DNA of 64,000 nt from Mycobacterium intracellulare ATCC 13950 (GCF_000277125.1 NC_016946.1:1302001-1366000); one strand, 5' to 3'. Counted from the first letter of the stretch, positions 26,023 to 35,638 are shown. Notes: a model not told the origin generated them from the sequence alone. Numbers and translations are program-made.

Positions 26023-26865
26023 TCAAGCTCCGGTGGCGCTGATGTCTGGGGTGTCGAACATCTTGCCGAGGTCGAGTTGACCGGACTGCACCGCGCCGAA
26101 GAATCCGCCATCGGTAACCAATGCTTCGCCGTTGATGTAGCTCGATCGGGGGCTGTTAAGGAAGATCAGAGGCCACGCCTGTTCCTCGGCGGTTGAGCGC
26201 CGACGGATCGGCCCGACGAAGGCGTCAATGATGTTCTGCCCGGCGAATTCCACGAAATGGGGCAGCATCGCGGTGTCGGTGGGGCCGGGGTTGATGCAGT
26301 TGAGCCGGATGTCATCGGTGATCAGCGTGGCGGCCCGGGACGCCACCCAGGCGTTGATCGCCTTCTTGGAAAGTGGGTATGCACCGACCGCTCCCATCTC
26401 GTCATTAGCCACACACCACCGCTTGCCCTCATCGAACCCGTCGGTGGACACCAGTTCCATAAGCTGCTCCAGCTCCTTTTGCCACCCCATGGCGGCATTG
26501 GACGCGACCACCGCGATCGCACCGCCGGCAGGAATCTTGGGCAGGACCAGGTCCACCAGGTGCCGGGCTCCGACGAAGTTGACCAGCAACACGTCCAGGC
26601 CAGAGAACGGCGGCCCAGGCAGGCCCGCGCAGCCAAAATAACCATGGACGGGCCCGTCGATGGACTCGGCTGCCCGCTCGATCGATGTGCGATCACGCAA
26701 GTCCACTTCCAGCGCCCGGTCGACCGACGCCTCGGTAGGCCGCACGTCGAGCGCAGTGACGCGTGCCCCTAGCTTGGTCAAGATCGTTGCCGTCGCTGCG
26801 CCCATGCCCGACGCGGCGCCGGTAACCACCACATGGCGCCCCGCATATCCCAGTACGTCTTCCAT
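26023..26865 (-). CDS. Short-chain dehydrogenase/reductase
   Basis: A 280-residue NAD(P)-dependent oxidoreductase of the classical SDR fold. It has the cofactor motif VVTGAASGMGAATA, the DVRP/DLRD acidic positions that favour NAD(H), and a late motif YPLSKKAINAWVASRAATL carrying the active-site Tyr and Lys. Between them AIAVVASNAAMGW holds the catalytic Ser. The C-terminal INGEALVTDGG is typical. ATG 26,865 is preceded by GGAGGAAAC. It resembles 3-alpha-(hydroxysteroid)-dehydrogenase-like members by the YPLSKKA arrangement, but substrate assignment is not safe. It is divergent from an aldehyde dehydrogenase gene. Confidence 0.88.
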   Translation of the reverse strand: MEDVLGYAGRHVVVTGAASGMGAATATILTKLGARVTALDVRPTEASVDRALEVDLRDRTSIERAAESIDGPVHGYFGCAGLPGPPFSGLDVLLVNFVGARHLVDLVLPKIPAGGAIAVVASNAAMGWQKELEQLMELVSTDGFDEGKRWCVANDEMGAVGAYPLSKKAINAWVASRAATLITDDIRLNCINPGPTDTAMLPHFVEFAGQNIIDAFVGPIRRRSTAEEQAWPLIFLNSPRSSYINGEALVTDGGFFGAVQSGQLDLGKMFDTPDISATGA

Positions 26866-26949
26866 GTTTCCTCCAACCAAGTTGACCGCGAAGATGATGA
26901 CTACCGGTATACAGATATAACAGGTGTCCAAAGAGGAACATTATATTCT

Positions 26950-26959
26950 CCCTATAGGG
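26950..26959. promoter_or_regulatory. Palindrome in a divergent promoter region
   Basis: CCCTATAGGG, a perfect 10-bp palindrome, lies midway in the 198-bp space between divergently transcribed SDR and aldehyde dehydrogenase genes, in an AT-rich patch. It may be an operator or part of a promoter. Confidence 0.3.
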
Positions 26960-27063
26960 ATACGCTGTTGCTAGCGTCTTCTGGCATCGGCACGTCTGCG
27001 GCAGTAGGCCCGACTGGGCGATGCAGCGGGCGTCAAATTCTTCAGAGTTGGAGGTAATGCGCG

Positions 27064-28593
27064 GTGAGCGACCGCTGGGATTACGACAACATGTTCATCG
27101 ACGGCGCTTGGACGGCCGACGACACGGTCGGGGTCATCAAAGTCATAGACCCGGCCACCGAGGAGGCCATCGGCTCGGTCCCGGAAGCGGGCCTCAAGGC
27201 CACCCGCGCGGCGATCGCAGCCGCCCGCCGGGCATTCGACGACGGCCCCTGGCCGCGGACGTCGCCGCGAGATCGGGCAAAGGTCCTACGCCGATTCGCC
27301 GCCATCCTTGATGAGCGCCATAATTTCCTCAAGAAGCTGGTGATGGCCGAGTCCGGGTCGGTCGGCTTTCTCGCCGACATCATTCAGGTGCGCGGCACGA
27401 TTGACATCGCCGAGTGGATTGCCGAGGCCATGGAACTCGCGGTGCGGTGGACCGAAGTGTCTCCGCCGGCCGGGGGTCCGACCGGAATGGCCGGGCACGT
27501 TGTGGTCCGCGAACCGGTCGGTGTGGTGGCCGCGATCACCCCGTTCAACTTCCCGTTTTTCCTCAACATTGTGAAGGTCTTGCCGGCTCTGGCGGCCGGC
27601 TGCACCGTGGTGCTCAAGCCGCACCAGTGGACGCCGCTTGACGCCTTCGAGATCGCCAAAGCGGCTCAGGATGCTGACCTTCCGCCAGGCGTGCTCAACG
27701 TCATCGCGGGTGGCCCCGAGGTCGGGGCGGAGATGACCACCCACCCGCTGGTCGACATGGTCACTTTCACCGGCTCGACTACCACCGGGCGAGCCATCAT
27801 GGCGGCCGCTGCCCCCACAGTCAAGCGCCTGCAACTCGAGCTCGGCGGTAAAAGTGCGTCGATCGTCTTGGACGATGTCCCTGAAGACCACGTCGCCAAC
27901 ATGGGCATTATCACCTCGATGATCCATGCTGGGCAGGGCTGCGCCATCCAGACGAGAATGCTGCTGCCCGAGCACTTGCTCGATGCGTACGTCGACGGCG
28001 CCAAGAGGTCGGCGTCGTCTCTGAAGGTCGGCGACCCCCGCGAGTCCGACACGCTCATCGGCCCGTTGATCCGAGAGCGGCAGCGAGCCCGGGTCGAGGC
28101 ATACGTGCAATCCGGTCTGGATGAGGGAGCCGAGCTGGTCTTCGGCGGCAAGCGTCCCGCGCACTTAGCCAAGGGGTTCTTTTACGAGCCGACGCTGTTC
28201 GTCAACGCCCGCAATGACATGCGGATTGCGCGGGAGGAAATCTTCGGTCCGGTCCTCACCGTGATCACCTACAAGACTGAAGAGGAGGCGATTCGCATCG
28301 CCAACGATTCGATTTACGGACTCGGCGGCGGCGTCATCACGGGCAACACCGCGCGCGGCTTCAACGTTGCCCGTCAGATCCGGGCCGGAAATGTCTCGGT
28401 GCAGACGGTGGGGCCGCCCACCGTCAACGTCGAGGCTCTGGGCAGCTCCGGCCCTGGCTGGTCAGCCGATCAGCCCAATGGGGTGGGCATCACCGGTGTC
28501 TTCGGCGGATTCAAGCAGAGCGGCATTGGCAGGGAATGGGGCCACCACGGAATTGAGGAGTTCACCGAACTCAAATCCATCGCCTGGAGCTGA
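27064..28593 (+). CDS. NAD(P)-dependent aldehyde dehydrogenase
   Basis: This 509-residue enzyme oxidises an aldehyde to the acid. Family landmarks: FNFPFFLNIVKVLPALAAGC, FTGSTTTGRAI for cofactor binding, Glu259 in LELGGKS as general base, Cys293 in GQGCAIQTRM as the nucleophile, and EEIFGPVLTVI near the C-terminus. GTG 27,064 has GGAGG ten bases upstream. It is divergent from the SDR. Together with it the enzyme could carry an alcohol through aldehyde to acid, feeding the CoA-dependent steps downstream; this is inference from context. The exact substrate is unknown. Confidence 0.93.
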   Translation: MSDRWDYDNMFIDGAWTADDTVGVIKVIDPATEEAIGSVPEAGLKATRAAIAAARRAFDDGPWPRTSPRDRAKVLRRFAAILDERHNFLKKLVMAESGSVGFLADIIQVRGTIDIAEWIAEAMELAVRWTEVSPPAGGPTGMAGHVVVREPVGVVAAITPFNFPFFLNIVKVLPALAAGCTVVLKPHQWTPLDAFEIAKAAQDADLPPGVLNVIAGGPEVGAEMTTHPLVDMVTFTGSTTTGRAIMAAAAPTVKRLQLELGGKSASIVLDDVPEDHVANMGIITSMIHAGQGCAIQTRMLLPEHLLDAYVDGAKRSASSLKVGDPRESDTLIGPLIRERQRARVEAYVQSGLDEGAELVFGGKRPAHLAKGFFYEPTLFVNARNDMRIAREEIFGPVLTVITYKTEEEAIRIANDSIYGLGGGVITGNTARGFNVARQIRAGNVSVQTVGPPTVNVEALGSSGPGWSADQPNGVGITGVFGGFKQSGIGREWGHHGIEEFTELKSIAWS

Positions 28594-28828
28594 GTTGCAA
28601 TCACTATCACGTGTGCGATAGGCAGGCTGGCTTTGATTCAGCATGTTAACCTCGTGAGACAGCACCTGAGCGTTTTGCACTGGTAGAACATGGTGGGCGT
28701 CATGCAAGAATTTGCTCACTCAAACCGAGGGCATGAGGGAGACAAGTGGAGGCTCAATGGGGGTCATCTGTCTCCGAACGGACCTGTGGTGTGCCGTTGA
28801 ACGAGAAGCAGGTTGTTGAGGGCCGTGC

Positions 28829-29623
28829 ATGACTGGGCAGCTGGGAGCGCCTCGTCCCTTCACCTATCAACACGATGGGTTGACGTTGGCCTATGCGGTG
28901 GTCGGCGACGGACCTCAGCCGGTCTTGTTCGTCCACGGCGCGACCGCCACGGGCGAGTTCGAGTGGGCTGGCCTGGCCGCGGCCCTGGGGCCGGGGTACC
29001 GATGCATCCTGCCCGATCTACGCGGCCATGGCCGATCGGAATTCCGATCGACGGCTACGACGGGGACCGCAGTCCGCTCCGACCTGCGGTATCTCATCGA
29101 GTATTTGGACCTGGGCCGCCCGCACATCGTGGGTTTCTCCTATGGTGCGGAGATTGCGCTGACGCTGGAATTGGAGAACCCGGGAACGGCCCGATCCTTG
29201 ATCCTCATTTCTCCCGGGACGGGACGCCCCAGCGACTACCGCGCTCCTCGGCTGGAGCATCTGCACCGCACGTGGCCGTTTGCGCTACGACGCTTGCATG
29301 AGGCCGTGCACGGGCCCGAGCACTGGCGCGACCTGGTCACCGCGCTACACGAGGACAGCGTGTCTTGGCCCGAATTGAGCGAGGAGACGTTGGCCGGCAT
29401 CGCGTGCCCGATTCTGTTGATGGCAGGGGATCGGGACGAACTCACGCGTCAGCAGCAGGGTCGGCGATTCGCGCAAGTCAATCCGCGGGCCCGGTTTGTC
29501 GAGATAGCGGGCGCGGCGCATTCCGCCCACCAGAAGTGCCCAGATACGGTCAGGGGAGTTATCGGCGACTTCCTGGCCGAAGTCGACCTTGAGAGAGCGG
29601 AGCGTCATGGCGCGGTCAACTGA
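28829..29623 (+). CDS. Alpha/beta hydrolase
   Basis: A 264-residue soluble serine hydrolase. The oxyanion motif is VLFVHGATA. The nucleophile elbow is GFSYGAE (Ser near residue 110), the acid is probably Asp in MAGDRDEL, and the His lies in AAHSAHQKCP. LRGHGRSEF after strand 4 is typical of the epoxide-hydrolase/lactonase side of the fold. ATG 28,829 starts the domain cleanly. It overlaps the following TetR gene by 17 bp, so the two are one transcription unit. It may open a ring or cleave an ester or C-C bond in the local catabolic route; the reaction cannot be told from sequence. Confidence 0.88.
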   Translation: MTGQLGAPRPFTYQHDGLTLAYAVVGDGPQPVLFVHGATATGEFEWAGLAAALGPGYRCILPDLRGHGRSEFRSTATTGTAVRSDLRYLIEYLDLGRPHIVGFSYGAEIALTLELENPGTARSLILISPGTGRPSDYRAPRLEHLHRTWPFALRRLHEAVHGPEHWRDLVTALHEDSVSWPELSEETLAGIACPILLMAGDRDELTRQQQGRRFAQVNPRARFVEIAGAAHSAHQKCPDTVRGVIGDFLAEVDLERAERHGAVN

Positions 29624-30296
29624 GCTGAAGGCAAAGAAAAATCACCAGCCGGCGGAGGCGCCCGTACCGAGTTGGCAGCGGGACAGTGTCGATCGCTCGC
29701 TGCGCAACGCCCGCGCGCGAGCCCAGGCACGTAGCGATCGCTTCGTGTCGGCGGCGATACAGCTCCTGGGGGAGCGAGACGAAAGCGACTTCACCATCCA
29801 GGACGTCGTTGACAAATCCAGCATGTCGCAGCGGACTTTCTACACCTTTTTCGATGGCAAAGACAGCCTGCTGTTGGCGGTGTACGAGACGATCCTGCGG
29901 ACCACGGCGATGCCGATGATCCGCGAGCGGTGCGACGGCATCACGGATCCCGTGCAGCGGGTGCGGGCCTTGATGGAGGCACTGTCTGAAATCACCGCGA
30001 TGCCGGCCCGGCTGGCGCGTGGGCTCAGTGTCCTGCACCTGCGGCTGGCCGAGTCCCGCCCCAACGACCTCGCTTACGCCCTGGAACCCTTGCACTCCTT
30101 CATCGTTGAGTTGCTCGAAGAAGTTGCCGATGCAGGCTTGCTCCGCGATGACGTGCCGTTAGCCACCCAGGCCGCGCTACTTCAGGAGCTCCTGCTGGCG
30201 ACGTCGCACTCCGCGGTGTTGTCCGGTGGGCGGACAACCAGTGTCGATGACCTGTGGGCTTTCTGCTCGGCGGCCATCCTCCGCGCGGCAACCTAA
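29607..30296 (+). CDS. TetR-family regulator
   Basis: A 229-residue repressor-type protein. A long basic N-terminal extension (about 40 residues, RSTELKAKKNHQPAEA) precedes the helix-turn-helix FTIQDVVDKSSMSQRTFYTF. The regulatory domain is all helical. ATG 29,607 is used; TTG 29,589 is an alternative in frame. It overlaps the alpha/beta hydrolase and probably controls that gene or the divergent genes around 26,900. It is convergent with the CoA-transferase. The ligand is unknown. Confidence 0.88.
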   Translation: MARSTELKAKKNHQPAEAPVPSWQRDSVDRSLRNARARAQARSDRFVSAAIQLLGERDESDFTIQDVVDKSSMSQRTFYTFFDGKDSLLLAVYETILRTTAMPMIRERCDGITDPVQRVRALMEALSEITAMPARLARGLSVLHLRLAESRPNDLAYALEPLHSFIVELLEEVADAGLLRDDVPLATQAALLQELLLATSHSAVLSGGRTTSVDDLWAFCSAAILRAAT

Positions 30297-30314
30297 CAGC
30301 CGAGGCGGCACTTC

Positions 30315-31538
30315 TCAGGTGACCGCGCCACTGACCTTGAGGTCGATCAGTTCGTCGTCCGACTTGCCGAGCGCCCGCAGAATGTCATCGGTGTGCTCGG
30401 CGAATTGTGGCGCCCGCTTGAGCTGTACGGGCTTCTCGTCGAACTGCACCGGGTTGGCGACCAGTTCCCGCGGAGCGCCGTCGATGTCGAGTACTTCGGC
30501 GATCATTCCGTTGGCTCGCAACGCCGGGTCCTGGCCCACTTCCCACGGATCCTGCGCGATGGCCCACTGGCCTTCCATGCCGGCGAACCGGGAGACCCAC
30601 TCGGCCAGCGGCCGCGCGGCGAGCACCTCTTGCACGATCTCGGCCGCTACCAGCGTATTGCCCATGAGTGCCTCGGTGCTAGCGAATCGCTCGTCATGGA
30701 TGAGGTCCTCGCGGTCGATGTGCCGACAGAACTCGGGCCAATAGCGCCCAGGTTGGAGCATGGCCAGCACGAGCCAACGGTTGTCGGCGGTTCGGTAGTT
30801 GCCCACCAGCGGGTTCGTCGGCGCCGTGTTGCCGGGTGCGCGGGGCGCCGGTGGGCCGCCCTCGAGAAGCGCCAAACCTACGGAGAGAGCGCTGGCCCAG
30901 GCACCCACGCCCAGCAGTGAGACGTCGACAACCGACGTTTCGCCGGTGCGTTCGCGCGCTAGGAGCGCCGCGGCGATGCCTCCGGCGATGGTCATTCCGC
31001 CCAACGAATCACCGTAGGCACCGGCAGGCATCTTGGGAATGCCATCGAACTCTGCAGGCGCGGCCCCCACCGCGCCACCGGCCCGAGCCCAGAAGGCGGT
31101 GCTGTCGTAGCCGCCCTTCTCGCTGTCAGGGCCGTTGGCGCCGAAACCGGATCCGCGGACGTAGATGATGTCCGGGTTGATCTTGCGGACATCGTCGAGT
31201 TCGATGCCCAGCCGCCGTCGCGCGGCGGGCAGGAAGTTCGTCAAGAACACGTCACTGGTGCGGATCAGCTCGTGCAGGACCTGCAGCGCTTGGGGCTGCT
31301 CCAGCGCGAGGCCGATGCTGCGCTTGCCCCGATTAGGGTGTTCCATCAAGGGTGCGAACGACCCGCTGCCGACCGCCATGCCCATCACGGCGCTCAGGCC
31401 GCGCTGGGCATCACCCTTTTCTGCGTGCTCGACCTTGATGACGTCGGCACCCCAGTCGGCCAAGACCGCACCCGCGGACGGGACGAAGGTGAACTGTGCC
31501 ACCTCCAGTACCCGGACGCCGTCCATCGGTCGAATCAC
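30315..31538 (-). CDS. Class III (CaiB/BaiF) CoA-transferase
   Basis: A 407-residue enzyme that moves CoA between acids, or in some members isomerises acyl-CoAs (racemase type). It begins with the typical MDGVRVLEVAQFTFVPSAGA and WGADVIKVEH. NRGKRSIGLAL is the CoA-binding patch, and GDSLGGMTIAGGIAAALLAR contains the family Asp nucleophile. GTG 31,538 has AAAGGAG seven bases upstream. It is followed within the operon region by no gene (convergent TetR). Its own upstream neighbour is an SDR 41 bp away on the same strand, so both likely share a transcript from near 32,350. It may activate the acid made by the local dehydrogenases. Confidence 0.93.
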   Translation of the reverse strand: MIRPMDGVRVLEVAQFTFVPSAGAVLADWGADVIKVEHAEKGDAQRGLSAVMGMAVGSGSFAPLMEHPNRGKRSIGLALEQPQALQVLHELIRTSDVFLTNFLPAARRRLGIELDDVRKINPDIIYVRGSGFGANGPDSEKGGYDSTAFWARAGGAVGAAPAEFDGIPKMPAGAYGDSLGGMTIAGGIAAALLARERTGETSVVDVSLLGVGAWASALSVGLALLEGGPPAPRAPGNTAPTNPLVGNYRTADNRWLVLAMLQPGRYWPEFCRHIDREDLIHDERFASTEALMGNTLVAAEIVQEVLAARPLAEWVSRFAGMEGQWAIAQDPWEVGQDPALRANGMIAEVLDIDGAPRELVANPVQFDEKPVQLKRAPQFAEHTDDILRALGKSDDELIDLKVSGAVT

Positions 31539-31579
31539 TTTGTCTCCTTTGCGGTTTCGGCTTCATCCTGGAGAGGGGC

Positions 31580-32341
31580 TCAGCTGCTGGCCGGACGGAC
31601 GTGGATCACGTCCATCATCACTTCGCGGGGCCTGGTGATGACGTCGTGCAACACGTCGGCGACGATGGCCGAGGTGAGGAGGTGGGTACCACTCATCCGG
31701 GTGAGGTAGCCGTCGGCTTCCCACAGCGGCCAGGCCTTTTCGAGGTCGCCCGGCCCGAAGTTCTCGTGGATTCCGGTATCTCCGACCGCGCCGAGTACGA
31801 CCAGGGTCACCCGGATGCCGTCTCGGCGTAGCTCCTTGCTCATGGCTCCAGTGAAACCGTTGAGGCCACGTTTGGTGGCGGCGTAAAGGGTCATCATCGG
31901 CATGTCGTCGAGGGTGATCTCCGAGGAGATGTTCATGATGTCGCCGCCGCCGGCCGCGCGCAGTAGCGGAATGGCAGAACGCGTCGTGTAGATGGGTGCC
32001 ACCAGGTTGGTATTGACGGTCACGGCGATATCTTCGTCGCTGGCTTCTTCGATCAGCCGGATCCGGCTGGCACCCGCGGAATTGATCAGGACGTCAATAC
32101 GGCCGAACTGCGTCGCGATCTGTTCGAAGGCGGCCTGCACATCGTGGCTGTTGGTGATGTCGGTGACGATCGGAACGGCACTGGGCCCGATTATCTCGAC
32201 GACCTCGTCGAGCAGCAATTTACGGCGGGCCAGCAGCACGACCGTCGCGCCGTCCTGCGCGAGGCGAATGGCGGTGGCCCGGCCGACGCCCATCGATGAG
32301 CCGGCAATCACGGCGACTCGGCCCTCCATGCTCTGCGACAT
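31580..32341 (-). CDS. Short-chain dehydrogenase/reductase
   Basis: A 253-residue SDR with VAVIAGSSMGVGRATAIRLA (cofactor), NSAGASR (NAG motif variant), MNISSEITLDD with the catalytic Ser, and YAATKRGLNGFTGA with Tyr and Lys. The C-terminus VIHVRPASS resembles NADP-utilising SDRs with flexible substrate range. The frame is open to 32,575, but ATG 32,341 with GAGGAGCGTG just before it is the best start; ATG 32,329 is possible. It is divergent from an aldolase gene; the 155 bp between contain a 10-bp palindrome TTGCATGCAA at 32,417-32,426. Confidence 0.85.
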   Translation of the reverse strand: MSQSMEGRVAVIAGSSMGVGRATAIRLAQDGATVVLLARRKLLLDEVVEIIGPSAVPIVTDITNSHDVQAAFEQIATQFGRIDVLINSAGASRIRLIEEASDEDIAVTVNTNLVAPIYTTRSAIPLLRAAGGGDIMNISSEITLDDMPMMTLYAATKRGLNGFTGAMSKELRRDGIRVTLVVLGAVGDTGIHENFGPGDLEKAWPLWEADGYLTRMSGTHLLTSAIVADVLHDVITRPREVMMDVIHVRPASS

Positions 32342-32513
32342 CACGCTCCTCATGCTGGCCGGTTGCCGCGCTATCGAAATACGCGGATCAGGGTGCATCG
32401 AGCATGCACTTGTTCCTTGCATGCAATGCACATATGGTTCTACCATGACGCGTACGTGATAGTCATCACCTGGCCCGGAACTCGCGTCCGGCAAAATGCA
32501 GAAGGAGTCGGTT

Positions 32514-33512
32514 GTGGTCACAGGTGTCACCGGCAAAGAGGCGAAGGACTGGGCGTCGGAGCACCTGTGGGGCAATTGCAGCTCGCTCTACACTCCGTTC
32601 TGCGGTCTCGACGGCGACGAAATCGACTACGGGGCACTGCGCGCGCTGGTGCGGCATTGCCTGGTCGACCTGGACCAGGACGGTATTTGGCTGACCGGCG
32701 GTATCGCCGAATTCTGGTCACTGACCACCGACGAACTCAAAGAAGTAGTCCGGGTCGCGATCGAGGAGGCTCGACGGGTCAAACCCGGCGCGCTGGTGCA
32801 GGTGATGTCGAGTACCGACACTGCCAAGCAGGCCGTCGAGCTCACGCTGAACGCCCAAGAGCTGGGCGCCGACATCTGCTACATCCTGACGCCGTATTTC
32901 GAGTGCTCGGGGAAGCCCGGGGTGCTCGAATATCTGCGCTATGTCGCTGATCGCACCGATATGCCGCTGGGCTTTTTCAACTCTCACTCGACAGGGCTGG
33001 TGTTAACCCCCGAGGAATGTGTCGAGCTCTACCGTGAGATCCCCGCTCTCTGCGGACTGAAGAACGGGCTGCTCGATGCGGAGCACAGCCTTGCGATTCA
33101 CAAGCTGGCCCCGGAGATGGTGTTGTGGGAAGCGGCCGATGAGGCCGGGATCCGGTTAGGGATACCCCACCCCGGAGCGCTGGGTTCGGCGCTCTACCTC
33201 TACGAGAAGCCGGGTGCACTGCTGTTCAGCGAGTGGCGCGCACTGCTGATGCTAGGCGATTTCGAGCGTGCCGATACCTTTGCGGCCGAGACCGGTCTGA
33301 CCGCCATGCGCGAGGCGAGCCGCCGCTATCAGTCCCATCCCGCCCGCCCCGGAATGTTCACGCATTGGGGAGCCGGGTTCAAATTCGGCGCTTCGTTGCT
33401 CGGCCTCCCCGTCGGTGACCACCCGGCCCGGCCGCCGCAAACCGCGTTCCCCGACGACCTGAGGCAGCCGATCCGTGAGGCCTATGTCGCCTCTGGGTTC
33501 ATCGAGTCCTGA
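32514..33512 (+). CDS. Dihydrodipicolinate-synthase-family aldolase/hydratase
   Basis: A class I aldolase-type TIM barrel of about 332 residues. The Schiff-base lysine is in ALCGLKNGLLD, the pyruvate-binding-type motif is WLTGGIAEFWSL, and the residues around SSLYTPF and LTPYF match the family. Family members include DapA, but also hydratase-aldolases that cleave side chains in aromatic breakdown. Its place before acyl-CoA dehydrogenases argues for a catabolic role instead of lysine synthesis. GTG 32,514 fits AAGGAG at 32,502-32,507; ATG 32,496 is an earlier in-frame start. At 332 residues it is about 40 longer than DapA, with a C-terminal extension. It is followed 15 bp later by an acyl-CoA dehydrogenase gene. 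Confidence 0.85.
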   Translation: MVTGVTGKEAKDWASEHLWGNCSSLYTPFCGLDGDEIDYGALRALVRHCLVDLDQDGIWLTGGIAEFWSLTTDELKEVVRVAIEEARRVKPGALVQVMSSTDTAKQAVELTLNAQELGADICYILTPYFECSGKPGVLEYLRYVADRTDMPLGFFNSHSTGLVLTPEECVELYREIPALCGLKNGLLDAEHSLAIHKLAPEMVLWEAADEAGIRLGIPHPGALGSALYLYEKPGALLFSEWRALLMLGDFERADTFAAETGLTAMREASRRYQSHPARPGMFTHWGAGFKFGASLLGLPVGDHPARPPQTAFPDDLRQPIREAYVASGFIES

Positions 33513-33527
33513 GAACGGAGAGCTGTA

Positions 33528-34646
33528 GTGGAGGTGCGCGAATTTCGCGCCGGCGTGCGGGCCTGGATCGACGAGGTCGGAGAGCCGTTGGTCCCCGCGA
33601 TCGAAGACCAAAGTGTTGACGCCCAGCTGCACCACCAACGTCAAGTGCAGCGACTGCTGTTCGACGCCGGCTGGATGCGCTGGGGCTGGCCGACTCGGAT
33701 CGGTGGCCTGGGGGGCTCGCCGATGCTGCGCGCCGTCCTGGGCGAGGAGCTCACCAGCCGAGCGCTGGTGCACACCACGTCCTGGTCGATGCACGAAGTG
33801 CTCGGGCCGGCGGTGGCCGAGTTCGGCCGGCCCGACCTGGTCGAGGAGATCTTCCCGCGGCTATTGCGGGGCGACGAATTCTGGTGTCAGGGGTTCTCCG
33901 AGCCCGACGCGGGCAGCGACCTGGGATCGATGCGGACCACCGCGCGCACGAGCGGTGCCGGCTGGATCATCAACGGCGAGAAGCTGTGGACCAGCTGGGC
34001 TCATCACGCCACGCGGTGCATTGTGTTGGCCAGGACCGGTGGCGCCGGGTCTCGGGGTATCAGCGCTTTTCTGGTGGATATGGACACACCGGGCGTGACC
34101 GCGAGCCCGCTGGAGACGATGGCCGGTGTCGACGAATTCTGCTCGACGTCGTTCGTCGACGTCGAAGTCCCCGCGCAGCGTCTGCTCGGTGAGCTCGACG
34201 CCGGCTGGCGGGTCGCACAGTTCATTTTGTCCTGTGAACGCGGCCCGATTTTCTGGCAGCGCGGCGCCTGGCTCTCCCACCACCTCGGTCTGCTCCTTGA
34301 CGCCACACCCGACGGTGAGTCCACGTCGACCCTTGGCGAGGCCTACCAGCTGTTGTGGGCTTTTCGCGCCACCTCGAAGAACACACAGGACCGCATCGCT
34401 GCGGGTGATATGCCAGGACCGGAAGCCTCGGTGGACAAGATCATGATCGCTGCCGCTGATCAGGCCGTGTTCGACGCGGCGCGCGAGCTCCTGCGCGGCG
34501 AGATGGAAACCGATGACACCGCGCGTAGCCGGGCGTGGCGCCGCGAGTGGGCGTACTCGCGCGCTGCCACCATCTACGGGGGCACCAGTGAAATACAGAA
34601 AGATATCGTGGCTACGCGGCTGCTCGGATTGCCGAGAAGCGCGTGA
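33528..34646 (+). CDS. Acyl-CoA dehydrogenase, pair 1, first subunit
   Basis: A 372-residue flavoenzyme-family protein that removes hydrogens from C2-C3 of an acyl-CoA. FAD/substrate motifs: WCQGFSEPDAGSDLGSM and GWIINGEKLWTSWA, with the C-terminal IYGGTSEIQKDIVATRLLGL. The catalytic base position of the classical medium-chain enzymes is Gly here. GTG 33,528 starts it. Its stop overlaps the next acyl-CoA dehydrogenase gene (TGATG). The pairing of a YGGTSE-type and an EH-type subunit recalls the two-gene alpha2-beta2 enzymes of steroid side-chain breakdown in actinobacteria; that is inference. It is part of a tight plus-strand operon from 32,514 to 40,167. Confidence 0.9.
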   Translation: MEVREFRAGVRAWIDEVGEPLVPAIEDQSVDAQLHHQRQVQRLLFDAGWMRWGWPTRIGGLGGSPMLRAVLGEELTSRALVHTTSWSMHEVLGPAVAEFGRPDLVEEIFPRLLRGDEFWCQGFSEPDAGSDLGSMRTTARTSGAGWIINGEKLWTSWAHHATRCIVLARTGGAGSRGISAFLVDMDTPGVTASPLETMAGVDEFCSTSFVDVEVPAQRLLGELDAGWRVAQFILSCERGPIFWQRGAWLSHHLGLLLDATPDGESTSTLGEAYQLLWAFRATSKNTQDRIAAGDMPGPEASVDKIMIAAADQAVFDAARELLRGEMETDDTARSRAWRREWAYSRAATIYGGTSEIQKDIVATRLLGLPRSA

Positions 34647-35638
34647 TGCGGCCTCACACCATCGATGCCGCCGAGCGGGAACTGATGGCGACGACCATCC
34701 GTGGACTGGCGGAGGAACTCGACGGGACCGAGCTTGCGCAGGCACTCGATGCGTTCGGGTTCGCCGACTTGCTCGCCGAGGCGCCCCGGGATGCGGTGTC
34801 GGCGCTGTTCACCGCGCTCGGTGGCGCCGGATCGATGTCGACGTCGCTGCAGGATGTGCTGCTGCGACCGTTGGCCGAACATCTGCCGGCCGCGGCGACG
34901 GCATACAACGTTGTCCTACCCGGCATCGGCGCCGATCTGGTCGGCGCGGCTGACGGCGAACTGCTGGCGGTGCGCGGCCTGGTCATCGGAGCGCGGCCGG
35001 TGTTGAGGTATCTGGCGCCGATCGCGATCCGCGGTGAGCTGGTCTGGATTGACCTGCAGGAGTCGTCGGGGGTCTCGACGCGGCGGATCGATGGTCTTGA
35101 TCCGGCATTGCAGATGATCGAAGTCAGCGGCGTTGACGTGCTGTCCGAGGTGGTCCTGGCTGGGAAACAGGCCGTTGCAGCCTGGGATGCAGTGGCGACG
35201 GCAGGCCGGGTGGCGCTGGGCTACCAGATCATCGGGGCGGTCGGGCGGATGATCGACCTTGCCGTCGACCACGCCTGCAGCAGAGTGCAATTCGGCCGGC
35301 CTATCGGCTCCTTTCAGGCGGTAAGCACCCGGCTGGCCGACGCACACGTCGCTCGTGCGGGCGCCGCCGCGGCCCTCGCGTCGGCCTGGGATGCCGATGA
35401 TGCCGTTTTAGCGGGTCTGCTGGCGAAGTCGTTGGCGGGGCGTGCGGCCCGCATCGCCGCCACCCAGTGCCAGCAAGTCCTGGCCGGCATCGGCTTCACT
35501 GCCGAGCATCCCTTCCACCGCTTCTTGGCCCGTGCGCTGGTGCTGGATTCGGTGCTGGGCTCGGCCAGCGAACTGCCCTCGGTGATCGGTGCCCGTTTGA
35601 TTTCGGCCGGGACGATTCCCCGGTTGGTAGAGCTGTGA
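34646..35638 (+). CDS. Acyl-CoA dehydrogenase, pair 1, second subunit
   Basis: A short (330-residue) and diverged acyl-CoA dehydrogenase-like protein. The C-terminal helical domain is clear: RVALGYQIIGAVGRMIDLAV, CSRVQFGRPIGSFQAVSTRL and QCQQVLAGIGFTAEHPFHRF. The middle beta domain is reduced and the Ser/Thr-rich FAD signatures are weak, so it may not bind FAD alone. This fits a partner subunit of the preceding gene. The start is ATG 34,646 (overlap of one base with the previous stop) or GTG 34,643. Its stop overlaps the next gene. Confidence 0.85.
   Translation: MRPHTIDAAERELMATTIRGLAEELDGTELAQALDAFGFADLLAEAPRDAVSALFTALGGAGSMSTSLQDVLLRPLAEHLPAAATAYNVVLPGIGADLVGAADGELLAVRGLVIGARPVLRYLAPIAIRGELVWIDLQESSGVSTRRIDGLDPALQMIEVSGVDVLSEVVLAGKQAVAAWDAVATAGRVALGYQIIGAVGRMIDLAVDHACSRVQFGRPIGSFQAVSTRLADAHVARAGAAAALASAWDADDAVLAGLLAKSLAGRAARIAATQCQQVLAGIGFTAEHPFHRFLARALVLDSVLGSASELPSVIGARLISAGTIPRLVEL

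Noticed and set aside
35467..35634. Longer N-terminus for the enoyl-CoA hydratase at 35,635
   Set aside because: The extension lies wholly inside the preceding acyl-CoA dehydrogenase gene and is not crotonase-like; the GTGA overlap is the better start.
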